Source: Halichoerus grypus
Lineage: Eukaryota; Chordata; Mammalia; Carnivora; Phocidae
Assembly: GCF_964656455.1 (NCBI RefSeq)
Contig: NC_135715.1
Coordinates: 167,306,437-167,370,436, forward strand
DNA: 64,000 nucleotides
Direction of reading: 5' to 3'
Translations under genes and position numbers: made by a program
Shown here: positions 46,076 to 56,930 of the stretch, one piece after another
Position numbering within the stretch: the stretch's first letter is position 1
Layout of the letters: each line of letters begins with the position of its first letter
The notes under the pieces: model-generated
Told to the model about the DNA's origin: nothing
Databases searched by the model: none
What the model saw: only the letters and a program-made list of their open reading frames with translations

Positions 46076-46196
46076 GTTATCTGACAAATAATTATTGAAC
46101 AAAGTGGAATGACAAACAAATTTAAATCAAGCTGTTGCTACTTGTGAAATTCATTTTACCTCCACAAGACATTTTTGTTTTCTAGTATTCTACGTA

Positions 46197-46440
46197 GTGA
46201 TTCAGAGAACGAGGAAGTCAAACTGCTTGTGGTTAAATCATGGCTTCACTCTATTCGCTGTAATCTTGGGTAAATTACTTATGTCTTATGCCTTTGTCTC
46301 CTCATATGTAAAATGGGGATGATAACAATGATAGAGGTACTGGGAGGTAAGTAATGAGTAAGTGAGATAAGACGTGGAAAGCCCTAGATCAGTGTCTGGC
46401 ACCTGTTAAGTGCTCATCCGATGCTAGCTATTATTATCAT
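46197..46440 (+). mobile_element. MIR SINE, near full length
   Basis: 'aatcttgggtaaattactta', 'tcctcatatgtaaaatgggg', 'gtgtctggcacctgttaagt' and an ATTATTAT end. Confidence 0.85.
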
Positions 46441-47651
46441 TAATTCATCTGCAATTTCTTCTCTCTGTAACTCTCTGGGACCTCCAGATACTCCCCAAGT
46501 ATCTCTCCCTTCCCAAACGTTTAAGACCAAACCTGGTCTAAATTGGAAGATGGAGGAGCATCTTGAAGTCATCACTCTGTTTCACAATATTACATCATCC
46601 TGTCCTCCAGGCAGAGACTGATCCTGTTGTCTGGCTTGCATATCTGGCTTTCTAATCTGATCCTTGTGACTTGGTTTCTACTCTAGCACTCTGATGACAC
46701 TCCCTGGACTCTCTTGCCTCCGGGATCCTTTATTTCTGCCCTGCAGGACAGTCACATAACTGAAATTCATTGCCAAATTTCTTTTATGTTCACTGCCTGG
46801 GGCTTCTGGACCCTACTCCTAATGTCTACAAGATTGCACTGGATGTTCGGTAGATCTTGGATCATTACATTTAACCATTCAATGGAACCTCTGTTTAGTA
46901 CCTGAAACCCTCCCATCTCTGTGACGAGTATAGCCAGGTCTTAGACCCTCCTTAATCTGCTTTACCCAGTAACCATAGCCTCAATGAGCAAATAAGACCC
47001 ATTTCTAGATGGATATTCTATGATTTCAACTACCCTTATAAAAAAAAACAAATACTTGGATACACACATAAGTAGACCGGATTTTCTCAACTCAGCATCT
47101 AATTCTCCTTTTTGGGAATTATATCTCAGGGTTTGTAAAGTGGCCTGTTTTTACTTGTGAGTACAAGTGTGATATTTCAGCGTGTGTGTTTAGTTTGTGC
47201 CTAGTTTCCTCAATGAATTCTGGAATTATAATTTTAATGAAGTTAGAGATACATAAAATAGATGAGAGAAATCGGCCATCATAATGTATGGAAATTACTA
47301 ATACGTGACTAATGTTGTTCTCAGTGACAGTTTACGTCAGGCTATACCTATCCAGAAGAAGACAACATGGGTGGTTTGAGAAAGAACAAACTGGTTCTTT
47401 TGGGTGTGGATACTGGTTTCATAATGGGAGTGTTGGTTTGCCCTAGAAAATCATTGCAGTGCAATAAATTGAGTGACTGAGGTGTCTTAGATTGGGGGAG
47501 AAAAAGTTCTCTTAGTAGCTGAGATCTGGGTGAACTGTGAAGGAATAACTTCTTTTTGTCCTATTTGCTGTTTTTCTTTTTTCACTTTTTAATTATTAAC
47601 AAATTTCCTTTTACCTGCTTGTGGTAAGTAGAATTGCTTAAATGGGTGATT
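46441..47651. other. Unassigned sequence
   Basis: C/T-rich between 46450 and 46950 and possibly an old LTR or L2 piece, not assignable. The rest is AT-rich and unique. Confidence 0.4.
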
Positions 47652-47664
47652 AAAAAGTAGAAAC

Positions 47665-47871
47665 CGTAGGGGCGCCTGGGTGGCTCAGTCGTTAAGCATC
47701 TGCCTTCGGCTCAGGTCATGATCCCAGGGTCCTGGGATCGAGCCCCGCATCAAGCCCCGCATCGGGCTCCCGGCTCCGCGGGAAGCCTGCTTCTCCCTCT
47801 CCCACTCCCCCTGCTTGTGTTCTCTCTCTCACTGTGTCTCTCTCTGTCAAATAAATAAAATCTTAAAAAAA
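47665..47871 (+). mobile_element. Can-SINE with internal 11-bp duplication
   Basis: Head 'ggggcgcctgggtggctcag', then the B-box area where 'agccccgcatc' occurs twice in a row (47742-47764), C/T body and 'caaataaataaaatctt' tail. TSD 'aaaaagtagaaac' at 47652-47664 and 47872-47884. Confidence 0.95.
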
Positions 47872-48040
47872 AAAAAGTAGAAACTTTAAAGATGCTCGTT
47901 CTACTAGAAAGGAAAAAATAAATTAAAAAAAAACTCATTGTAATACTCCAGAAAACTTGTTTACTAAATGAACTTAATTATTGTTGCTAGAAAACCATTC
48001 ATAATCATTCAAAGTAAAAATAAAGCATTTGTCCAAAAAT

Positions 48041-48226
48041 GTATGCTGTCCAAAATTAACTTCAAGTGGCTATTAAATTTGAATGTAAATACCATGAGTT
48101 AAAATTAAATAAAATTTAAAATTTAACTCCTCAGTTGCGTTACTTCAAGTGCTCCAGAGCCACACATGGCCGGTGGTTTACCATATCCGATGGCTCAGAA
48201 AGCTCTGTTGGATAGCACCGGTTCAC
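48041..48226. mobile_element. Old DNA-transposon-like element
   Basis: Ends 'tatgctgtccaaaattaact' and 'ctctgttggatagcaccgg' are roughly inverted, and the interior has 'gccacacatggccggtggtt', as in common mammalian non-autonomous DNA transposons. Family not assigned. Confidence 0.45.
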
Positions 48227-48339
48227 ATACTTTCAATACTGGGTCATGGCAGAAAGTTCAGTTGTACATCACCGCTTCAAATAATTCCCCTGCTTATGAT
48301 TTTTAGTTTCATAGACTCTTAGCTTAATGTTTTTGTTGT

Positions 48340-48560
48340 TTTATTCTTTGGTGCCTGATCCTCTGGTCTTCCAACCTCTTCTTTTGCCACTTTGTAGCTG
48401 TATTGAACCTCCTTATTGGATCATTGATCTTTTTCATTCTCCTGCATCTCAATCCCCTTACACATTATTCCCCAGGATTGCCCCTTTTCCTCTGGTTGCT
48501 TTCCATCTTAGAATTTAGTCCAGATACCACCTGCCAGAAAACCTTGCTTGCTCTTCTCTC
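48340..48560 (+). mobile_element. L2 LINE fragment
   Basis: 'gtccagataccacctgccag' and neighbouring C/T-rich sequence follow L2 sense order; diverged. Confidence 0.45.
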
Positions 48561-49176
48561 GCTAGGTCAGTGGACCTTAAAGTCTCAGAGTCTCAATAGC
48601 ACCTTGGGTTTATTTTTATTTTATGAGTCATCACCCTTGTCAAAACTATTGTGTGATTCCTCTCCCATCTTGAGTTGCCTTATAGAAAACCCTGGTAATA
48701 TATGAATTCTACTTCTGTTTAATTTTGGGCAACCATTAGACTTTTGAATCTAATTTTCTTTTTGAGAATAAATAAAAAAAAGAGGAAACTGGTGTTTGGA
48801 TATAGAAAAGAGAAGTAAAGTCAATGGCAGATGGTTAGATTTTTCAAGAGGGCTTATTGGACAAGACCAAGAAAAATACAGAAGCAAAAACAGGCTTCAA
48901 AATTGCACTCAAGTGGTATCCTTGAAGAAAAGGTATAAAGCACAGGGGCTTTGTAATGAACTCTACATGGGAAGAGATAATGCCATGGAATCCAAATAGT
49001 GGGCCAGAGGTTTGGGGGGGAAAAAAGTTGTTATTCCAATTAGGTTATATACAGGTAACCAAAAACCTTTGCAAGCGTGCATGCTATTTTGTATCTCTGA
49101 GAGCTCAATAGACCCTAGGATCTGGGATCTACTAGACTGAAGAAGTTAATTCCTGGTCAAGAAACCAGAGAAGTGA
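48561..49176. other. Unassigned sequence
   Basis: Nothing recognised. Confidence 0.45.
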
Positions 49177-49385
49177 GACACCTGGGTGGCTCTGCAGGTG
49201 AAGCGCCCGACTCTTGATTTTGGCTCAGGTCATGATCTCAGGGTCCTGAGATCGAGCCCTGCCTTGGGCTCCGTGCTGGTCCTGGAGCCTGCTTAAGATT
49301 CTCTCTTTTCCTCTCCCTCTGCCCTCCCTCCCTCCCCCCCGCCCCCAAACGGGCTCTTACTCTCTCTCTCTCTCAAAAACAAAAA
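49177..49385 (+). mobile_element. Can-SINE, older copy
   Basis: Head 'gacacctgggtggctctgca', 'ggctcaggtcatgatctcag', C-rich body and 'tctctctctctctcaaaaac' tail. Imperfect flanking repeat around 'aaccagagaag' and 'aaacagagaag' (about 49164 and 49391). Confidence 0.9.
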
Positions 49386-51636
49386 CAAAAAAACAGAGAA
49401 GCACTAACCAATTGGAAGACCACACCATGCCTCTTACTTTGGATGTTCTCTTCCACAAATGTTTTGCTAATTATTGCTAATTACAAATTGTTATTAATAT
49501 GAGATGAAGTCACTGATTTAATATTTTGCAAGTGTTTTGTCCTTAGTTGTGTGGTTTAATAAACATAAATATATTTTTAAAAGATGACTTAAACTTTCTG
49601 ACACTGTTTCTCTCCACTTCGTTTTAAGATCTTCAGCTGTAAATCACCTTTGCATAATGGCTTTTGGGAATCCAACTTCTTCAACTTGTGTGTAATTATC
49701 TGCTTACTTGCCTGCTCTTCTATCAACCCCCTGTACACTCACGTGTGTGTGCTCAGACACACACACTCACGCACGTACACACACACGTACTCATAAGCAA
49801 TTTGAAAGCCACAATGTGTCTTTTATCTTTATATTCTCAACATCTATGTCATCATGGTTATTTGATATATGATAGAAGGAGAAAAAGCAGGGAGAGATGG
49901 GTGAAAGGATGGAGAAAGTGGTTTTTATCCTAAGTCTTTATATAGCTATTCTATAACTATAAACTTACTCTTCACTTAGTAATATGGTATTTTAAAATTT
50001 GTTATACTAGGACCATTATGTTTTATTTCATAGGAGATAATGAAAATCAACCTCCTACCATTTCTTAACTTTTATTGTCTCACAAAAGGCATCCTTTTAA
50101 CAAAGAATCCCTTTAGTGCTTTATGATGCACTTGTAAGTAAGGTGTGATTTCCCCAGCCCCTAGATACCCTGAGAATGTTTTTCTTTTTCTGGTCTCTCT
50201 CTGAGGAGAAAACAGCTTTTAACCTATTCTTTCTTTTTGGATTTTTATGATATGCACTTCTAATACATTTAAAGTGAAGAATCTTAAAAGTGTATGTACC
50301 AAAATACCAATGCCCATGGTTCACATATGCGGAAACTGGCATCCAGTTGCACAGGATCAGAGAGTAAAAACAGGATTATTCCAAAAACTCTATAGGTAAA
50401 ACCAGGATTAGATTTAGAGTCTCCAGTTACCTCACAAGGCATCATCTACTGCAAGACCATTTTTTTTAAACCATTATTAAATGAAAGAATTGAAATAATC
50501 TGTAATAGTTGTTTAGTCCCTTCTCCTGCTTTATCGTTACAGGTACCTTTTTATTGAAGGTTTGAATGTTTGTAAAATATTATTATTAGTCTGAGTCAAA
50601 TTAGAGACTAGATTTAGTGAAGTAAATAAAATTATTGATGTAGGAGTTGCTTGCTGTTAAACTATTTCTTGCTCCCTAGATTTAGATTTAGATGTTTACA
50701 AACATCTCCCTCATTGAGACAGCCAATTCTTGACATGATCAGTGTTATAGGTGCTCAAATCACAGAGTTCAGGAATGTTTAATGAATGCTGACGGCAAAT
50801 GGGCTCCATTATTATTATTTTTTTTAATCATCAACAGGTCTGTACACAGTAACAAGTCTGGAATTTGGGACTGTACTCTGTGCCTTTCAAATTTCATGAA
50901 TGATTGAAATGATCCATTAAAATAGATTAATTATTGCATTTTAGTACCAAGATAGGACTAGCTTGTCCCTTGTTGACATAGCTTTAATTTTAGTCTTCTT
51001 TCTGAGGAGGAGTTGGCATGGCTACTTTGGTTGAAAATAATATAAATTTCTTTAGGTATTTATAACCATCTATTCCCTACCCTTGAATTAATGTGGTAAA
51101 AATCCCTACATGTGATTAATTAAAGGTTTCAATGAAATAACTTAGATTTATTCAAATAATGCTGCTTGTGGAAGAAAAAGTGATGGCTGACAGACTCTTC
51201 TGGTAACATTGTTAGGTAGTGTTTGTTGTTTAGGGTAGGGAAAGTTTGAGCAACCTGAGGGAGGAGACATTATTTCAGTTCTTGAAAGAATTATTTCTAT
51301 TTCAATTTTCCTGGAAAACAGAGGTATGACTTTGCAGATATTAAATTGTACATTATTTGTTCATTCCAGTAGTGATTGATTTATCTTAATCCAGCATTCA
51401 ATTAGCTGTCCTACATTCAGTTAATTATCCTATATTTATCGCTAATATTTTAATAACATACATGTCCATGTTGAAAAAAAGCAGCTTGAATGAAAGGTTA
51501 CAAAGACATAGATTTTTCAAAATAATTTTGTCTACTAATATCACCATATAAGGTCAATATGGACAATTAGTAGAGTTTTTAAAATAGAAAGACAAATTAA
51601 AATTTTATTATTTCCCTAACAACTGGAATAATTTTG
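49386..51636. other. Unassigned AT-rich sequence with AC repeat
   Basis: Interrupted AC tract at 49756-49788. A scrap of antisense MIR may lie at 50330-50430. No gene. Confidence 0.45.
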
Positions 51637-51652
51637 TAACATTTTCTTTAAA

Positions 51653-51840
51653 GATTTTTATTTATTTATTTGACAGAGAGAGAGACAGCGAGAGAGGGAA
51701 CACAAGCAGGGGGAGTGGGAGAGGGAGAAGCAGACTCCCCGCTGAGCAAGGAGCCCCACATGGGGCTCAACCCCAGGACCCTGGGATCATGACCTGAGCC
51801 AAAGGCAGACGCTTAACGACTGAGCCACCCAGGCGCCCTA
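51653..51840 (-). mobile_element. Can-SINE, young
   Basis: 'gatttttatttatttatttg', GA-rich body, reversed head 'tgagccacccaggcgccc'. Perfect 16-base TSD 'taacattttctttaaa' at 51637-51652 and 51841-51856. Confidence 0.96.
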
Positions 51841-51856
51841 TAACATTTTCTTTAAA

Positions 51857-53374
51857 AAGTGTTCTTTTTTTATTAGTGTGACTATATGGCTGTGTGTGGA
51901 TATATACATACACAGAGATCATTATAATTGTGTGCGAATAATTATAGACTGTTCTATGCTTTACCCTATTCATGTCATGTCATAAAATTTCTATTCCAGG
52001 CTGAATGCGTTTTATCATAAGGATGGACTATGACCATTCTCCTGCTGTTGGGCACTTCAGTTGTTTCCAAAGGTCATGGGTTAACAAAGTCATAGAGTTA
52101 GAAGGGGGTTAGAGAAGATTTAATCCAGTTCCTTTCCTTTTATAATTAGATTTCATAGTTAGAACTAAGGTCTAGGGAGGTTAATTGACTTAGGGATTAT
52201 TTTTATTTTCTTTAGAAAAAATGTGAGTTATGTAATTCCGAAAATATTTTTTTTTCTTTAAAACAAAAGTAGTGAAAGAAAAATAAACTAAATCAGTCAA
52301 GGCACTTTCAAAATAGAATAAAAAATGTGGATGAGTAATCTATCATTGGGGTGACTAATATATCATTTGCTATAAATATTTTCTTCACATTTTAAAAGGC
52401 AAAATATATTCATATAACATAACTTTTGTAGTTGCTATCACTGTAAGAAAGGGACACACAAAATATGGCACTGAGTGAAATCAGAAAATGAGTTTCTGCT
52501 CTGCTTTCTCCAAACTGAGCTAATTATGTGACTATAAAGAGAACACATGTTGAAAACTAAACTTGGTTTTTAAAATTCTTTCCATTCTAATAATCTGAGT
52601 TATTGCAAGGAACAATAATACTTTTTCCACTCTAGGACATAACTATTTGGCCTTTAACTTATATTTCATTTCCTTATATAGTGTTCTCAACACTATAATT
52701 TATGGCTTTCCATGTGAGTCTAAATGGTAGTTTATTTGGTAAATGCCCTTAGGACTTAGATATATGTCAGTTCTTGTGAGTTTTGCCTTTTCCTGTTCTG
52801 ATGGTGCCTAGAGTTGTGATTTTTTAAGAATAGGTGTATCAATGGGCTATGCTTCATTTTCCAGGAGCAGCATGATGGGGAAGCTAAGCCTCTTCAAAGC
52901 TCGAGGCCTAGGTCTTTCTCATGTCTAGACCCGCTTAAGACTACTGGACAAGGGATGAAAAAGAATCAGAAATGTTGACACTTAATTTAGGCCATGAAGA
53001 ACATTTCCTTGCCAAATTACCTAAAGCTAAGATTGAATATATGAATTTAAGTATCATCAAACTTTGAACAGGCTGGTTCCTACAAAAGTCTCATAATACT
53101 TCTGAAGAAATGCTATTTAGTCCAAGGACTACTACTACTACAGATTTTATCTCAGTTTTTTGTAGAGTAATATTTGAGAATAAAATGAGATTCTATCAGC
53201 TATTAGTGCCTGCCTTTGCCACCCAATAGAATGGGATCTCCAGTATTAGCTCTTGGTTCAAAGATCACCTGCAAATCATGGTCTATACCCTTCACATTCT
53301 TTTTTTTCAAAGTAACTCTAACTCATCTTGACCACTTATTCTAGACTGACTTTTTCTCCTAAAATAACATGTTA
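51857..53374. other. Mostly unassigned, with an old MIR-like scrap
   Basis: 52095-52200 ('gtcatagagttagaaggggg', 'ctagggaggttaattgactt') resembles an antisense MIR-type element. Otherwise AT-rich and unique. Confidence 0.45.
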
Positions 53375-53520
53375 GGAAATGTGACCCTGGACTAGTTACT
53401 TAACCTCTCTATGACTTAGTTTCCTTATCTGTGAAATGAGACTCCTAATAATACCTTTACTATAGGGTTGTTGTGGAGATTGCCTAAAAGTGCCTGGCCC
53501 ATAATAAATGTTCTGAATAT
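53375..53520 (+). mobile_element. MIR SINE
   Basis: 'tgaccctggactagttactt', 'agtttccttatctgtgaaat' and 'agtgcctggcccataataaa'. Confidence 0.85.
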
Positions 53521-53529
53521 AGGTACATT

Positions 53530-53695
53530 TATCAGGAGCCTACTAGGTGCCAGACACTTTATATACACCATCAGAGTTATCTCATGGCATTCATACCCAT
53601 TTTACAGATGAAGAAATGTGGACTTTGAAATGGTAATTTAATGAAGGGATAATGAAGCAAGAGTTCAAACCAGAATCGCCTAAATAATTCCATTA
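53530..53695 (-). mobile_element. MIR SINE, antisense
   Basis: 'cctactaggtgccagacact', 'gagttatctcatggcattca' and 'cccattttacagatgaagaa' in reversed MIR order. It sits tail to tail with the previous MIR. Confidence 0.8.
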
Positions 53696-53699
53696 TCTA

Positions 53700-53979
53700 A
53701 GTGCTATATAGTTCTTCCTCCATGAAAACCCTTAAAGAAGGGACTTGTATTTGTTTCAGAAATAGCAGGGTTGAAAAGAACTCGTTTCACCCATGATGTG
53801 ATAATAAGCCAAGAAAGCAGTATATTACATTGCTGCTGTCTTCAAAATAAAAGGTGTCCCTGGTATCTCATGAGGTGAGAGGGACTGAAGGCCTGAATAG
53901 TATGTGGGATCTGAGAGAATGTTGGTCCATGGAGTTAGACCTCCTCTCCTTGCCTCCACCTCCCAAATTCCAGCTACCA
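53700..53979. other. Unassigned sequence
   Basis: Nothing recognised. Confidence 0.4.
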
Positions 53980-54930
53980 GTTGACATTTTTCCCTGAATG
54001 TTCCACCGGTACTTCAAGCTCAGTATGTCCCCATGAGAACTCACCACCTCCTCCAAACCCTCTTCCTACTCGTTTTGTTTCTCCCATTTTTATTGAGGAC
54101 ATTAAACATCCACCCTGTCATCCAGACTCTGATGGAGCAGAACCTTTCCATCATCTCTGTATTTATTTGTTCAAGTTGTATCATTTCTGCTTTTGCTATA
54201 TCTTACTTTCCACTTTATTTCCACCCACTTGTTCTTTAGGCCTTCTGTCCCTCTTATAAAAGTATCACAACTTCTTGGGGTGCCTGGGTGGCTCAGTCGG
54301 GTGAGTGTCAGACTCTTGGTTTCGGCTCAGGTCATGATCTCATGGGTCATGGGATCCAGCCCTGCCTTGGGCTCCGTGCTCAGCAGGGAGTCTGCTTGAG
54401 ATTCCCTCCCTCTACCCCCCCTCAAATAAATAAGTAAATCTTAAAAAAAAAAAAATGATGTATCGCAACTTCTTTACCGGCGTGTCTTTTTCAATTTCTA
54501 CCACCAGCAATTTGTCTTATATACTGCTGCCAGAAGAGATTTTCTAAATTCCATCCTCAACCCGGTCCCTCTCCTGAAAGTCACTTCCAGTGTCTATTAG
54601 TTCTTAAAAAATAAATTCTAACTTCCAACAACATACCAGTGAAGACCACTTATAATTTTGCAAACGTAAAATTATTTTTAGTTTATCTCCCACTCCTTCT
54701 TTTCATGGACCCTCGTCTCCAACCAGGCGGCGCTACCACCATTTTCCACCATTTCTTCTTTACATTCTTCTCATCAGACCTTTTCTGTGCTACTCTCTCC
54801 CTCTCTCTGTTGTGCCATTTTATTCCCCTTCTACCAGCCAAAATCTCATATGGATCTTATTACTAAAGCACTTGATTTATTTCCTGCATTTCCCCTGGGG
54901 TTAAGAGTCACTCACTCTCCCTTGTCTGGA
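53980..54930 (+). mobile_element. L2 LINE, sense, split by a SINE
   Basis: C/T-rich sequence 'ttctaccaccagcaatttgt', 'tgccagaagagattttctaa' and 'tctcctgaaagtcacttcca' follows the 3' half of L2. The Can-SINE at 54277-54459 divides it. Small C/T-derived frames are incidental. Confidence 0.6.
54277..54459 (+). mobile_element. Can-SINE
   Basis: Head 'ggggtgcctgggtggctcag', 'ctcaaataaataagtaaatc' tail with poly(A). TSD 'gtatcacaacttctt' at 54262-54276 and 'gtatcgcaacttctt' at 54460-54474, one mismatch. Confidence 0.95.
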
Positions 54931-54939
54931 CAGAAGAGG

Positions 54940-55195
54940 CAGGATAACAAAGAGGATAAGAACATGGGCTCTGGAGGCCGATAGCCAGGGCTCATTCTCT
55001 GCCCTTCCAGTGGCTCATAAGCCACAAGACCTGTATAATTTTTTAATGCTGCTGTGCCTCAGTTATCATATTTGTAAAATGGGGACAGTAGTAGTACCTA
55101 TCTCCTAGATTGTTTTGAGGATTATATGAAATGAAAAGCACTTAGAATGGTGTCTGGCTCACAGGAAGCACTATAAAAGTTTGTTAAATGAAAGA
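54940..55195 (+). mobile_element. MIR SINE, near full length
   Basis: 'aagaacatgggctctggagg', 'gctgtgcctcagttatcata', 'tttgtaaaatggggacagta' and 'agcacttagaatggtgtctg'. Confidence 0.85.
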
Positions 55196-55650
55196 ATTAA
55201 AATAATTGACTGTAGCAACTGGTTTATATTTCCTTTATGACAGTGATGACATATTATTGGCATGCATGATGCATGTCTTACCTAAGTCTACCCCACCCCC
55301 AATTGGAGAATGTGATTTCTGCTTTTTTCATCGTATTTGTAAATAATGGGGTTTGGTACTTGGTCCTTGAAAGAGTGAACTTTTATCTTCATACTCGTTA
55401 GAATTGTTCTAAGATTTGCGCCAGCCTTATCTGGTTATTAGTTGTGTCATGTCTCTCTGAGCAAGCTAATTGAGTTTGTAAGAAAACTGAAAGGTTAAAA
55501 TCCTCCCTGGGACTTTTCAGTTTAGTATTTTTTTAAGCACACGAAACCTTAGATTCAGTTGATTGGGAGTTTATCCCTTCAGTCCTCAACCTCACAGGTT
55601 TTATGATTCTTGTGTTTTTATAAACTGTACCAACAGATAATGATATGGTA
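55196..55650. other. Unassigned sequence
   Basis: Nothing recognised. Confidence 0.45.
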
Positions 55651-55654
55651 CCTT

Positions 55655-55810
55655 AGCCAAAGGGTTTTACAGATTGTATCTAATTAAGCCATGGAGATGT
55701 CTTTGATCTGAGTATGTATTACCCTTACTTAGTAGGTGAGGAAACAGGAAGCAGAGGTACGGGGCAGCCAAGCAATGTGGATGGGACTTAGAGCCATCTG
55801 ACTCCTCCAG
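55655..55810 (-). mobile_element. MIR SINE, antisense
   Basis: 'taggtgaggaaacaggaagc' to 'gagccatctgactcctccag' in reversed MIR order. Confidence 0.7.
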
Positions 55811-56600
55811 TGCCCGGGGCTGCCAACATGTGGGAACATTTCTCTGCTGCTCTGAACTTCCAGGATATGTTACTTCCGAATGGTCCAGGGTAATATCCAA
55901 GATGAGATTCTCAGGACCACACTGTGAGCCACAGAATGCATCAGATCGTGGAATTTTCTTAATAAGAATCAGAGAGTTGGAAGGGATCTTGGATATCATC
56001 TTGTTCAATTCCTTACGCATGAATCCCCTTTAAGCAAATTTATTACCTGAGCTCATTCAGCCCTTATGTGAATACCTCCAATGTTAAGGAACTCATTATC
56101 TCTTAAGTCGGCTTATCACATTTTTCTAGAAGGAGTTCTTAGTACCAAGTCATGGCTTGTCTTCTTGCAGTTTGCTCATTTTGCAAGTTTTTTCCCTTCT
56201 TCCCTTAACTATTCATGATTTGTCTGATATTCTTCCATAGGAAGGTTGTTCCAGGATGAGACGACAGATACCATGCCCCATCTCTGGGTCTTCTTCTCTA
56301 AGCTCAATATCCTTAGTTCTTTCATAGGTTTCTAATGTGACCCAATTTTTCATATCTTATCTAAAAACAAAAACCTCCTTTTTTGACCATTCTCAAGTAA
56401 GTGTATGTACAGTATACTTTTCTTAGTTGGCAATTAATGGGTTCTCTCTTCTTTTCCTCTCCATCTTCTTAGGAAGAGAAAAAGCAGTGATAGGCTCATT
56501 CCACTCTTTATTTTTTGCTTTCCTACTGCACCTGCTTCCTCCCTTCACACTCAACCTCTTTGTCTCTTTGTCTCTTTGTGTCTCTATTTCCCTCTCTTAT
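55811..56600. other. Unassigned sequence with old-repeat scraps
   Basis: 55966-56200 ('agagttggaagggatcttgg') looks like an antisense old repeat of uncertain family. The remainder is unassigned. Confidence 0.4.
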
Positions 56601-56602
56601 AC

Positions 56603-56652
56603 ACACAAACACTCACACACACACACACACACACATGCATGCACACGCACAC
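56603..56652. repeat. (CA)n microsatellite
   Basis: A CA run interrupted by 'tgcatg'. It generates two spurious His/Thr-rich frames. Confidence 0.9.
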
Positions 56653-56749
56653 TTCAGTGCCATGGTTCCTACCCAGGCTAAGAATTGCCTAAGCAAATTA
56701 CCTCATGCTTGCAGACTGGTATTGTAGAGATAATTTGCCTTTCAGCTGC

Positions 56750-56930
56750 ACACATTAGGATTTGAATTCCATCATTGCCATTTACTAGCTCTGTTATTGT
56801 AACTCACTGCATTTCCGTTTCTTCACCTGCAAAATGGAAAATTAAATTCTTCTCTCACTGGCAAGTGGTGACTATTAAATGAAATAGTAAATGGGAGAGT
56901 GCCTGGCTTATAATAAGTTTTTAAGAACTG
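56750..56930 (+). mobile_element. MIR SINE
   Basis: 'ggatttgaattccatcattg', 'atttccgtttcttcacctgc' and 'agagtgcctggcttataata'. Confidence 0.75.
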
